Positions 8,955 through 17,429 of a stretch of DNA of 64,000 bases are shown here, piece by piece. The notes under the pieces are model-generated. The model was not told the DNA's origin. It saw only the letters and a program-made list of their open reading frames with translations, and did no database searches. The position numbers and the translations under genes were made by a program. Position 1 is the stretch's first letter. Every line of letters starts with the position of its first letter. The DNA lies in contig NZ_ADVG01000005.1 of the NCBI RefSeq assembly GCF_000178855.1, positions 868,001 through 932,000 of the forward strand, given 5' to 3'. The stretch comes from Ktedonobacter racemifer DSM 44963. Lineage in GTDB: Bacteria; Chloroflexota; Ktedonobacteria; Ktedonobacterales; Ktedonobacteraceae.

Positions 8955-9608
8955 GTGACCACACCAACCTCACATTCGCGTGCCTCCAGCGGCCTCCAGC
9001 GGAGCGACGACCTGTCCGGACTGCTGCGTGGGCGCCGTAGCGTCCGGCAATATCAGGAGCGCGGGGTACCTCGCGAGGCATTGCTCCAGATGCTGGAGGC
9101 GGCACGCTGGGCGCCCTCACCGCACGGACGGCAGCCCTGGCGCTTCGCCGTACTCACCCAGCCCGAGCCGAAGACCCGGCTCGCCGCTGCGATGGGAGAG
9201 GACTGGCAGCGCAACCTGGAGATGGATGGGCAACCCACCAAGATTGTACAACTGCGCCTGGAGAAATCTCGCCAGCGCATTCTCAAGGCGCCCGCCATTA
9301 TCATCCCCTGTCTCTACCTGGAAGACCTGGATACCTACCCGGACCAGCAGCGCCAGGCCAACGAGAGCACTATGGCGGTCCAGAGCATCGGCGCGGCCAT
9401 TCAGAATATGCTGCTTATGGCCTACGACCTGGGCCTGGATACGGGCTGGATGTGCGCGCCACTCTTCTGCCCCGATATCGCCCGCGTCGCGCTGGGGCTC
9501 AGCGTTTCGCTGATCCCACAGGCGCTCATTACCGTTGGCTATGCGGCGGCTGATCCCAAGCGCCGTGAGCGTCTTCCTTTGGAAGAACTGATTGTCCATT
9601 TTGAGTAA
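8955..9608 (+). CDS. Nitroreductase-family protein, FbiB C-terminal type
   Basis: A 217-residue FMN-binding nitroreductase fold protein starting at GTG. RGRRSVRQYQ near residue 26 and APSPHGRQPWRF near residue 55 are the phosphate- and flavin-contacting segments. In actinobacteria this domain is fused to the C-terminus of FbiB and reduces dehydro-F420-0 to F420-0. Its position between cofE and cofD strongly suggests the same job here as a separate polypeptide, which would mean that this organism builds F420 through the phosphoenolpyruvate route. That role is inferred from context. Spacing to cofE is 21 bases and to cofD 17 bases, so the three are probably translated from one message. Confidence 0.85.
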   Translation: MTTPTSHSRASSGLQRSDDLSGLLRGRRSVRQYQERGVPREALLQMLEAARWAPSPHGRQPWRFAVLTQPEPKTRLAAAMGEDWQRNLEMDGQPTKIVQLRLEKSRQRILKAPAIIIPCLYLEDLDTYPDQQRQANESTMAVQSIGAAIQNMLLMAYDLGLDTGWMCAPLFCPDIARVALGLSVSLIPQALITVGYAAADPKRRERLPLEELIVHFE

Positions 9609-9625
9609 GGGTGGAAAAGTAGCTT

Positions 9626-10558
9626 ATGATCGTGGTACTCGCGGGCGGTGTTGGCGCCGCCCGCTTCTTACAGGGTGTGACGCAGGTCGTCCCACAAGAA
9701 GAGATTGTTGTGATCGCCAACACTGGTGATGATAGCCAGTTCTATGGCCTGCATGTCTCGCCTGATATTGATATCGTCATGTACACGCTGGCGGGCCTCG
9801 TCGATGAGAAACAGGGCTGGGGCGTGCGGAACGATACCTATCACACCATGCAACGCCTCAGTGCACTGGGCCATGAGAACTGGTTCCAGTTGGGCGACCA
9901 GGATCTGGCAACGCATATCCATCGCACCCAGCTTCTGCACCAGGGAGAGACGCTCAGTGCCATCACCGAGGGTCTGCGCCAGCATATGGGCATCGGCCCG
10001 CGCATCCTCCCCATGAGCGATGATTCCGTGGAGACACATATCCAGACGCCAGCAGGCCTCATCCACTTTGAGGAATATTTTGTGAAGCATCGCTTCAACG
10101 TCGAGGTCCAGGGCGTCGAGTTTGTCGGCTCAAAAACAGCCAGACCAGCCCCAGGTGTGATCGATGCCATTAAGCAGGCCGAGGCCATTTTGATCGCGCC
10201 CAGCAACCCCATTGTGAGCATCGGCACCATCCTGGCGGTTCCCGGCATTCATGATGCCCTGCACGAGGCCAGTGGCATGGTCGTCGCGGTCAGCCCACTT
10301 GTGGGCGGCGCTCCCATCAAGGGGCCAGCGGACAGGCTGATGCGCGCTCTGCATATGGAGGCCACAGCGGTTGGCGTCACGCGCTGCTATCGTGATTTCT
10401 TAGATGTGATGGTCATTGACCAGCAGGACGCGCACCTGGCCGAACAGGTCGAGGACCTGGGCATCCCCTGTGTGGTCACAGATACCATCATGCGCGATCA
10501 GCAGGCCAAGACCGCACTGGCACGCACCGTTCTTGAGGCCGCAGGCCTCCGTTATTAG
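9626..10558 (+). CDS. cofD: 2-phospho-L-lactate (or PEP) transferase of F420 synthesis
   Basis: A 310-residue CofD/FbiA protein that joins the FO deazaflavin to the phospho-lactyl or phosphoenolpyruvyl group from the guanylated intermediate. The N-terminus reads VVLAGGVGAARFLQG, and IANTGDD, GLHVSPDIDIVMYTLAG and APSNPIVSIGTI are CofD signatures. It is full length compared with the family. It follows the nitroreductase closely and precedes cofC, the enzyme that makes its activated substrate. FO synthase (cofG/cofH or fbiC) is not in this window. Confidence 0.93.
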   Translation: MIVVLAGGVGAARFLQGVTQVVPQEEIVVIANTGDDSQFYGLHVSPDIDIVMYTLAGLVDEKQGWGVRNDTYHTMQRLSALGHENWFQLGDQDLATHIHRTQLLHQGETLSAITEGLRQHMGIGPRILPMSDDSVETHIQTPAGLIHFEEYFVKHRFNVEVQGVEFVGSKTARPAPGVIDAIKQAEAILIAPSNPIVSIGTILAVPGIHDALHEASGMVVAVSPLVGGAPIKGPADRLMRALHMEATAVGVTRCYRDFLDVMVIDQQDAHLAEQVEDLGIPCVVTDTIMRDQQAKTALARTVLEAAGLRY

Positions 10559-10594
10559 CATCAATCACTCTAGAATGTAGAAAGTCAGGCACGC

Positions 10595-11209
10595 ATGGGG
10601 CATCGAGCATTAATACCCGTCAAACAACTATCGGCCGTCAAAACACGTCTCTCAGAGCATTTGACGCCAGAACAGCGCTCAACACTCGTGCTCGATATGC
10701 TCCATCGCGTGATCGATGCCCTGCACGCCAGCGAGGTTCTGGAATGCATCTCGGTGGTGAGCGCCGATCCTGAGGTTCTGGAGCGCGCGCGCCGCTGGGG
10801 TGTGCATGGCCTGGTAGAAGAGCAGCCAGGGCACAACCAGGCTCTGACCGCGGCGGCCCATCACGCTATCCATCACGGTGCCACTACTCTGCTCACCCTC
10901 TCGGCAGACCTCCCGCTGCTGAAGGGGCAGGACGTGCGTGCGATGATCGACCTCTCGGCCTCACACCAGGTCGTACTCGCCCCCTCACGTGATGGCACCG
11001 GCACCAATGCCTTCCTGGCACGCCCGCCGCTTGCTGTCCCCTATGTCTTTGGCATCAACAGCCTGCAACACTACGTGGCCCAGGCCCGCGCTCTCAAACT
11101 CGACCATACCTTCTACCGCCAGTTAGGAACCGAGTTGGATATCGATACCATCGAAGATCTTCAACTCTTCAGGCACTATGATCAGTGCGCAACGCTGGTC
11201 AACAGGTAA
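10595..11209 (+). CDS. cofC: 2-phospho-L-lactate (or PEP) guanylyltransferase
   Basis: This 204-residue nucleotidyltransferase uses GTP to activate the three-carbon acid for F420 synthesis. The N-terminus IPVKQLSAVKTRLS is the nucleotide-binding segment of CofC/FbiD, and LSADLPLL is the metal-binding Asp region. DGTGTNAF fits the substrate-binding loop. It immediately follows cofD (36 bases), completing the cofE-nitroreductase-cofD-cofC set. Whether the substrate is 2-phospholactate or phosphoenolpyruvate cannot be read from sequence alone; the adjacent nitroreductase favours the latter. Confidence 0.92.
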   Translation: MGHRALIPVKQLSAVKTRLSEHLTPEQRSTLVLDMLHRVIDALHASEVLECISVVSADPEVLERARRWGVHGLVEEQPGHNQALTAAAHHAIHHGATTLLTLSADLPLLKGQDVRAMIDLSASHQVVLAPSRDGTGTNAFLARPPLAVPYVFGINSLQHYVAQARALKLDHTFYRQLGTELDIDTIEDLQLFRHYDQCATLVNR

Positions 11210-11263
11210 GATATTTATTCAGCACAAACGCTATCTATCACACTTGCAAAGGAATATATTTTT

Positions 11264-11671
11264 ATGAGCACCGCAATCCTCTCTGAAAAAGTACGCGCAT
11301 TCTTAGAAGAGCGTCGTTTCGCTGTTCTGGGCACAATCAACGCCGATGGCACACCCCAACTCTCGGCCATGTGGTACCAACTGGAAGGTGACCATATTCT
11401 CATGAACACAATGGCGGGACGCGTCAAAGAGCGCAATTTGCGCCGCGATCCCCGCGTCTCCATCTGCTTCGAGGATGGAGGATATCTAACAATCACGGGC
11501 AAAGCCACCCTCATCGACGATCAGGAGACGGCACAGCGTGACATTCATCGCCTGGCCGTGCGCTACAATGACGATGAGAAAGCGGCCCAGAGTATGGAGG
11601 ATATATTCGCCAAGGAGCAGCGCGTCAGCATCCATATCTCCATCGAGCGTGTGATCGAAAACCTCTGGTAA
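11264..11671 (+). CDS. PPOX-class F420-dependent split-barrel protein
   Basis: A 135-residue protein of the pyridoxamine-phosphate-oxidase-like split-barrel fold. FAVLGTINADGTPQLSAMWY at the start and DPRVSICFED in the middle are typical of the F420-binding FDOR-B group (Rv1155-like). Such proteins use or bind F420H2, often as reductases of unknown physiological substrate. It lies 54 bases behind cofC on the same strand and is likely the last gene of the operon. A 12-bp hairpin follows at 11705-11732. Confidence 0.82.
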   Translation: MSTAILSEKVRAFLEERRFAVLGTINADGTPQLSAMWYQLEGDHILMNTMAGRVKERNLRRDPRVSICFEDGGYLTITGKATLIDDQETAQRDIHRLAVRYNDDEKAAQSMEDIFAKEQRVSIHISIERVIENLW

Positions 11672-11704
11672 GGACAAAGGAAGACCTGCCTCGGCACTGG
11701 CAAT

Positions 11705-11732
11705 CCTCATCACAGGTTTCCCTGTGATGAGG
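11705..11732. terminator. Hairpin ending the F420 operon
   Basis: Two 12-base arms (11705-11716 and 11721-11732) pair perfectly around a TTTC loop between the split-barrel gene (+) and the zinc-finger gene (-). There is no strong T-run, so it is a probable bidirectional terminator. Confidence 0.6.
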
Positions 11733-11741
11733 AAAGAAGCG

Positions 11742-12002
11742 TCAGAGAACGGCTTCATCGATGTAGCACCAGCGCCAGTCCTCGCCAGGCTCAATAGATT
11801 GGATGATGGGATGGCTGGTCGCGTGAAAGTGTTTGGTCGCGTGCTTATTTTTCGATGAATCACAGCAGCCAACATGACCACAAGTGAGACAGAGGCGCAG
11901 ATGTACCCAGCTATCTCCAGTGGCCAGGCATTCTTCACACCCGCGTGTATGCGGGGTAACAGGTTGAATCGCGTCTTGATGGGTGCAGATTTGTGTACTC
12001 AT
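11742..12002 (-). CDS. UBP-type zinc finger protein
   Basis: An 86-residue protein consisting of one ZnF-UBP domain. Cys and His residues are laid out as CTHQD, GCEECLATG, LCLTCGHVGCCD and HATSHP, matching the bacterial stand-alone UBP fingers; the eukaryotic domain binds the free C-terminus of ubiquitin, but the bacterial ligand is unknown. It is 17 bases downstream of the histidine kinase gene on the same strand, which in turn overlaps the receiver/reductase gene. The trio therefore looks like one transcription unit and probably one pathway. Confidence 0.85.
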   Translation of the reverse strand: MSTQICTHQDAIQPVTPHTRGCEECLATGDSWVHLRLCLTCGHVGCCDSSKNKHATKHFHATSHPIIQSIEPGEDWRWCYIDEAVL

Positions 12003-12019
12003 TTCGTTCCTCCAGTGTA

Positions 12020-13414
12020 CTATTTTTGTTTACTATTAAGAGGGAGAGAGACTCGAAATCGGGTCTCTCCTGGCCGGGACGTCAGGGTAAGATCTCCATG
12101 ATGGTCGGTCACGATGATGCGATAGGCAATATCCAACCCCAGCCCGGTTCCTTTCCCGATCTCTTTCGTTGTAAAGAACGGCTCAAAAATCCGTGTCTGA
12201 ATGTCCTGAGGGATACCTGGCCCATTATCGACGATTTCCACACAGACAAAGGCACCATCTTGCCAGGTGCTAATAGTAATCTGGCCATGCCCCTGGAGCG
12301 CGTCGATAGCATTATCTAGCAGGTTGGTCCAGACCTGATTCAGTTCGCTGCCATAGACAGTCAGGCGTGGAAGGTGGCGATCATACGCGCGTATGACGTT
12401 GATGTGTCCTCTAAGCTTATGGCCCAGAATGGTGAGGGTATTCTCCAGGCCATCATGAATATCGACCTCCTGCAATTGTGCGCGGTCCATGTAGGAGTAT
12501 TCTTTGACGGCTTTGACGAGAGCGGAGATACGCGTAGTGCTCTGTTCCACCTGAGTGAGCAGGTCGTTGGCCGTAAGCGTGGCGGCCAGCCAGGTCAGCG
12601 CAGGCTGAAGCAGGTCGTGCGCGACCTCCTCCGCAAGCCGCTCAAAATGGGCCGTTTCCAATCCCGCCTCGACGAAGGTGGCGGCCAATTCCCATGCTTC
12701 AGAGAGGCGCTGATCCTCCAGCCAGGTCGTGAGGGTCTCTTCGCGCGTGCTCTGCGTCAACGTATCTAGTCTCACCTGGACGGTCTGTTGGGTGCTTGCC
12801 ACCTGCTGAATATCAGCGAGCAACGCCCACTGCCTGGGGGTGAGCTGTTGGTGCAAGGTTTGATCTGCCGTCAGCATCTCCTGGAGCGTGGTACGCAATT
12901 GTCCTGCGGCCCTGTGACTGGCAGCGGCAGGATTGTTCAACTCATGCGCCAGGCCAGCGGAAAGCTTCCCCAGTCCTGAGAGCTTCTCGCTCTGCTGAAC
13001 CCGCGTCTCTGTGTTATGAATGCGTTGGGCCATAGCTGCGAACAGCCTGCGCATAATGGAGGTACATTTACCGAGCATCTCATCAAAATCGGCCGCGGTG
13101 ATGCATAGCAGGTGGGTGGTCCCCACCGCGTGCGCGCTCGCGATATAGGGGGTGCCGGTCAAAAGGGGGACCTCGCCGGTAAAGGCTCCAGACTGGTGAC
13201 GAGCCAGCACCACTGCGCGACCTCCAATTAGTTTGGTGACCTGTAATCCCCCCGCAAGGACGACAAAAAAGTTATCGGCTGGATGACCTTCAGCGAAGAG
13301 CAGTTCGCCGTCTTGCAGAGTAACCTCGCTGCTATGCTCAATGACCCATTGCGTCAGGTCATCTGGGAGAGACGCAAACAAGGGAATGGTATGCAACGTT
13401 GCTGGCATGAGCAT
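12020..13414 (-). CDS. Sensor histidine kinase with cyclic-nucleotide-binding domain
   Basis: A 464-residue soluble protein. Residues about 8-125 form a CRP-like cNMP-binding beta-roll (GELLFAEGHPADNFFVVLAG, then FTGEVPLL). A dimerisation/phosphoacceptor region carries LAHELNNPAAAS, the H-box His. The ATPase domain shows NLLDNAIDAL (N box), VDNGPGIP (G1) and GKGTGLGLDI (G2). I start it at 13414, where the ATG shares one base with the stop codon of the upstream gene; a longer frame into that gene is an overlap artefact. There is no membrane segment, so the input should be cytoplasmic. The natural partner is the receiver domain fused to the oxidoreductase encoded just upstream. Confidence 0.9.
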   Translation of the reverse strand: MLMPATLHTIPLFASLPDDLTQWVIEHSSEVTLQDGELLFAEGHPADNFFVVLAGGLQVTKLIGGRAVVLARHQSGAFTGEVPLLTGTPYIASAHAVGTTHLLCITAADFDEMLGKCTSIMRRLFAAMAQRIHNTETRVQQSEKLSGLGKLSAGLAHELNNPAAASHRAAGQLRTTLQEMLTADQTLHQQLTPRQWALLADIQQVASTQQTVQVRLDTLTQSTREETLTTWLEDQRLSEAWELAATFVEAGLETAHFERLAEEVAHDLLQPALTWLAATLTANDLLTQVEQSTTRISALVKAVKEYSYMDRAQLQEVDIHDGLENTLTILGHKLRGHINVIRAYDRHLPRLTVYGSELNQVWTNLLDNAIDALQGHGQITISTWQDGAFVCVEIVDNGPGIPQDIQTRIFEPFFTTKEIGKGTGLGLDIAYRIIVTDHHGDLTLTSRPGETRFRVSLPLNSKQK

Positions 13415-15078
13415 CAACGCACCTCGCTCAGGTAACGATGGATAAATTGGATCGCCACGGCCCCTTCGCCCACCCCTGACGCGACCCGTTTCACCGAACC
13501 ATGCCGTACATCGCCCGCCGCGAAAATACCGGGTACATTCGTCTCCAGTAAGAACGGCGCGCGTTGTAGTTTCCACCCTGATGGGCGTTTGCCGTCACGG
13601 TCCAGGTCCGGCCCGGTCAAGAGAAATCCTTGCTCGTCACGCAGGACAAAATCGGCCAGCCACTCGGTTCGTGGCATCGCGCCAATAAAGATGAAGAGCG
13701 CGGAGGTGGGCAGCGTTTGCCTCTCGCCGGTTTGCGTGTTGGCGAGTGTGATGGTTTCCAAATTGCTCTCACCATGTACCTCGACCACTGAGGTACAGGT
13801 TTGCACAGTGATGTTTCCCGTCTGCTGAATCTGATCAATCAGGTATTGCGACATGGATTTGGCCAGTGAGTCGCCGCGCACCAGCATGGTCACGGTACGT
13901 GCATAGCGCGAAAAGTACATGGCAGCCTGTCCAGCAGAATTGGCACCGCCCACAACAAACACATCGGAATCGCGGCAGGACAGCGCTTCCGTCATCGCAG
14001 CACCATAATAGACGCCGGAACCGGTCAGGCGCTCTAATCCAGGGATATCAAGTTTTCGATATGAAACACCCGTCGCGATTAAGAGTGCGGAACAACTCAG
14101 TTCGGAGCCATCGGCCAGGGTAACGAAGCGATAGGGGCCATCCACGCGTACGCTTGTGACCTCCTGGGGCGTGAGCAATTCGACTCCAAAGCGCCTGGCC
14201 TGGGTGACGGCGCGCCTGGCAAGGTCCGCGCCGCTAAGGCCAGAGGGAAAACCCAGGTAGTTTTCAATGCGTGAACTGGTACCCGCCTGCCCACCAGGGG
14301 CCTCGCGTTCAATGAGCATAGTACGCAGACCCTCGGAGGCACCGTAGACCGCGCCCGCCAGCCCGGATGGGCCGGAGCCAACGATGATCAGGTCATAGAA
14401 CGACAGATCCGCGTGAATCCTCAAGCCCAATGTTTCCGCGAGCTGAGCAGGTGTTGGTTGCGACAGAGAAGTCCCATCAGGCAGAAGCACCACGGGCAGA
14501 TGCGAGGCATCCAGGTTAGCAAGCTCAAGCAAGCGGAGCGCCTCTGTATGGGTCTCCACATCGAGCCACTGATAGGGAATCAGGTTGCGAGTTAAAAAAT
14601 CCTTGAGTTCGTGGGCCATCGCTGACCAGCGATGACCAATTAAACGCAGCCCTTCAAAGGGAGGGTTAAAATCGGCCAACCAATCGTCCAACAAATCCTG
14701 GAGCACCGGATAAAGTTGCTCTTCAGGCGGGTCCCACGGCTTGACCAGGTAGTAATCGATGCCTACACTGTTAATGGCTCGAATAGCCGCGTCTGTATCG
14801 GCATAGGCTGTTAAGAGCGCGCGCTTGGCCTGGGGAGACAGCTCTTTCGCCTGTTCGAGAAACTCGACACCATCCATTTCAGGCATACGCTGATCCGTCA
14901 AAAGGAGGGCCACTGGTTCGTGGCGTAAGGCTAATTGTGTGAGTATATCTAGCGCCTGCGCTCCTGATGAAGCTCGCAAAACGCGATACGTTCCCCCAAA
15001 GTGACGACGCACATCGCGTTCGATTGCGCGCAAGACATCCGGGTCATCATCAACCAGCAAAATAGCAGGTTTGGCCAT
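13414..15078 (-). CDS. Fused response-regulator receiver / thioredoxin-reductase-like flavoprotein
   Basis: This 554-residue protein begins with a receiver domain (ILLVDDDPDV with the acidic pair, TDQRMPEMDG with the phosphoacceptor Asp, and YLVKPW with the conserved Lys). A thioredoxin-fold-like linker (about residues 150-240) leads to a flavin reductase: IIVGSGPSGLAGAVYGASEG (FAD), VFVVGGANSAGQAAMYFS (NAD(P)H), and GIFAAGDV near the end. The CxxC redox pair of true thioredoxin reductases is missing; the matching stretch reads YYGAAMTEA. So it is not an ordinary TrxB. The start at 15078 is preceded by AAGGAA; a longer frame to 15312 lacks homology. It overlaps the kinase gene by one base. 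Confidence 0.9.
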   Translation of the reverse strand: MAKPAILLVDDDPDVLRAIERDVRRHFGGTYRVLRASSGAQALDILTQLALRHEPVALLLTDQRMPEMDGVEFLEQAKELSPQAKRALLTAYADTDAAIRAINSVGIDYYLVKPWDPPEEQLYPVLQDLLDDWLADFNPPFEGLRLIGHRWSAMAHELKDFLTRNLIPYQWLDVETHTEALRLLELANLDASHLPVVLLPDGTSLSQPTPAQLAETLGLRIHADLSFYDLIIVGSGPSGLAGAVYGASEGLRTMLIEREAPGGQAGTSSRIENYLGFPSGLSGADLARRAVTQARRFGVELLTPQEVTSVRVDGPYRFVTLADGSELSCSALLIATGVSYRKLDIPGLERLTGSGVYYGAAMTEALSCRDSDVFVVGGANSAGQAAMYFSRYARTVTMLVRGDSLAKSMSQYLIDQIQQTGNITVQTCTSVVEVHGESNLETITLANTQTGERQTLPTSALFIFIGAMPRTEWLADFVLRDEQGFLLTGPDLDRDGKRPSGWKLQRAPFLLETNVPGIFAAGDVRHGSVKRVASGVGEGAVAIQFIHRYLSEVR

Positions 15079-15441
15079 CAGCGATCTGATTCCTTTCTCT
15101 TCCTTACGGACACAATGCTTGATTATAGCATGAAAATTATCGCTCGCTTGTCTCCCTCTCATTGGTCCGTTGTGCACATTATCGCCCTGTTTATTTCTGT
15201 CCCTCCCTCTGTGAGAGCGCTGTTTCCTCGGCCAGGTCAACGGCGAAAGCTCCCTCTTCTTGCTGTGTAAGAGAATCTTTCTCCAAAAGAATCCTTTCTG
15301 CTGCAAAGACAACTATCTGCTCCTGGAGAGAGTTTATCTGCTTCTGGCTCTGTTCGCGGTAGCCAAAAGGATAACTTGGGGGAGTATTTCTATCGAAGAC
15401 TGCCAGGAGGATGCGGGTCGCACAGGTGATGTGGGAAACGG
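15079..15441. other. Intergenic stretch without recognised feature
   Basis: No convincing gene, terminator or RNA element is visible here. Short open frames occur but none has a ribosome site and plausible composition. Confidence 0.5.
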
Positions 15442-16475
15442 TTACCTATAGAGTTGACTGAGGATAGGTTTAATGCTGGCAAGGGTGGCGTCGAGGCGGT
15501 TCCATCGGGCAAATCCCCACCTTTCCATGCCTTCCAGTGCGTCCTGGTCCTGCTCCTCGGTCGTATTCTCTTGCAAAATACTTGTCAGCCGAGCCATCAG
15601 ATCTTCAAAATAGCGACGCAAGAGGTAAAAGCGAAGCGGTCGATCTCAAGTGTGTGCTCGCCTCTAGATGCGACGTAGACTTGCAAAAAGCGATCAAAGC
15701 CATCTCCAACTGCTTCTTTGAGGTCATATTCGGGAGTTGCCACAACCGCCTCATCCCAGTCCAGCACGTAGAGGTGACCTTGATCATTCACCAGTAAATT
15801 ATCGCTCGTTAGGTCAGTGTGGCACAACACGGCTGTACCTGGTAAGGTGTGGACCTTGGCTTGCAAGTGGCGCAGCCGCCCCAGTTGAGCGCGTATTTCG
15901 TCACCTCGAAGGAGCAGCAACTTGCGCAAGGCATGCAAACCTGGACGTGCTTGTGGACAGAGAGAGGCAATGGTCTTGAAGCTACTTTGTAGATCGTTCG
16001 TGAACGAAAGGGTAAAGGTCTCGCGTGGGGGCAAGACGTCAGCAAGCAGAGAGGTTCCCTGATGGATCGCGGCCATAGTACAGGCGAACTCATCCCGTAG
16101 CGCCATGGTCCAAATAGATGTCGAGGGATGATACCCTGGAAGAAAAGGAAAGACGGCAAATGGTTCTCCTTGAAAGTGCGTCCAGAGGGAATGATCTCGT
16201 GTGGCGAGTGGGTAGGCAACTCTTTGCAAGATTCCCCGTTCGTAGAGGGCACGTGTTAAAGGCAGAATGATCTCTTGCCGAGCAGCGCTCACGCGACCAA
16301 CCTTGGTATTTGGCCAAAGCTTCAGAAAATACTGATCGCCTCCGAGACAGCGCAACGAATAGCAAGCCGCAACATATCCAACCGGCACGAACTGGATCTC
16401 TTCAACCTCAAGTCCGTACGAAGTGTAAACCACATTAAGAAGATCGGTGCGGTTAATAGATGGTTCATACCTCAT
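15442..16475 (-). pseudogene. Aminoglycoside/homoserine-kinase-like phosphotransferase, frameshifted near the C-terminus
   Basis: The first 292 codons (16475 down to about 15610) encode a protein-kinase-like small-molecule phosphotransferase of the APH family: FLKLWP is the ATP-binding Lys region, CHTDLTSDNLLV the catalytic loop, and VLDWDEA the metal-binding Asp. The annotated frame stops at 15597, but from about 15612 to 15442 a neighbouring frame continues as a typical APH tail (YLLRRYFEDLMARL and onward to a TAA). A one-base indel near 15608-15615 would join them into about 340 residues. It may be a real mutation, a sequencing error or a harmless loss of the last helix. The substrate is unknown. 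Confidence 0.75.
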
Positions 16476-16549
16476 GAAGAAATGGCTCTTCTCCTGCTTC
16501 CTTACGCTGTCTTCCGCAAAACATGTCTCCTCTTCTTTCTTCCTGTATT

Positions 16550-17191
16550 TTAGGCTGTTGGCGTCACTGCGTAGCTCACAACCAGGCCACTATTATTGGT
16601 TGTAACTCCGGTGGCGCAGTAAGAGAAGCCACTTAGCAAACTGGAGAGGTTGACGCTGAGCTGTGAGTTCATCACGTTTTCCAGGCTATCGCCCAGGCCA
16701 CCAACGGGAATCCCTCCTGTATCCACGCTCAGGACGCGCATCTTTGGTTTACACGTATCGATGTATGGTTGCATCACAACGCGGAAGGGCCGGGTCACGG
16801 TCAGTCCGAAGATGGAGAACTGGTCCTCCCCCGTTATCTGCAACTGGCCCACCTGGGGCGTCGAAACCTTTATATTCTGCAATGTACCAGGAACATTGAC
16901 GTTCTTGACGCGCTTGGCTGCGATAACCGTAATCAAGTCATTGCTCAACTGCACCACCAGCGCCTGCTTATTATCGGGTTTAGGTGTGGAGATTGGCGCC
17001 TTTGACGTAATGCTGGCCGCGTACAGAATCGAGCCAAGCACGCCCCCCACAACGCCCAATAGCAAGGCCAGTATAATCGCTCCGATGAAACATCCGGCCC
17101 CTACCGAGCGCCGCTCGCGCCTGGCTGGTGGTACAGGCGTCGCGCCTGGCCTGGCGACCGGCTCTGTAAGATCCTCATGACCCGAACTCAT
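16550..17191 (-). CDS. Membrane-anchored protein of unknown function
   Basis: A 213-residue protein with a Pro/Arg-rich cytoplasmic head, one membrane helix (about 34-60) and an extracytoplasmic domain that resembles the LmeA/DUF2993-type lipid-binding proteins: hydrophobic beta-strands, VNVPGTLQNIKVSTP and LSVNLSSLLSGF near the end. That family match is tentative. I place the start at 17191, where AAGGAGAG stands nine bases upstream; the longer frame to 17212 is less likely. No partner gene is apparent. Confidence 0.7.
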   Translation of the reverse strand: MSSGHEDLTEPVARPGATPVPPARRERRSVGAGCFIGAIILALLLGVVGGVLGSILYAASITSKAPISTPKPDNKQALVVQLSNDLITVIAAKRVKNVNVPGTLQNIKVSTPQVGQLQITGEDQFSIFGLTVTRPFRVVMQPYIDTCKPKMRVLSVDTGGIPVGGLGDSLENVMNSQLSVNLSSLLSGFSYCATGVTTNNSGLVVSYAVTPTA

Positions 17192-17429
17192 AAATCTATC
17201 TCTCCTTCGCACATTTTATCTATCACATATGCATGTATAATAGTACACGCATTACCTCAGCAACTGCAAGCAAGACTTCAACGCGCCTCACGACTTCTTC
17301 GCTTCTTACCTTTTATACTCATCAACCCCACCTAACGGGTACAGAGTGTTGGTCAGCTTGCCCTACAGCACCACATATGACATATTTCATGCAAAAAGGG
17401 AGCGAGGATGAACGAGAATACCATGCTTG

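Noticed and set aside
15079..15312. N-terminal extension of the receiver/reductase protein
   Set aside because: The extra 78 residues are not domain-like, and an internal ATG with a ribosome site stands exactly before the receiver domain.
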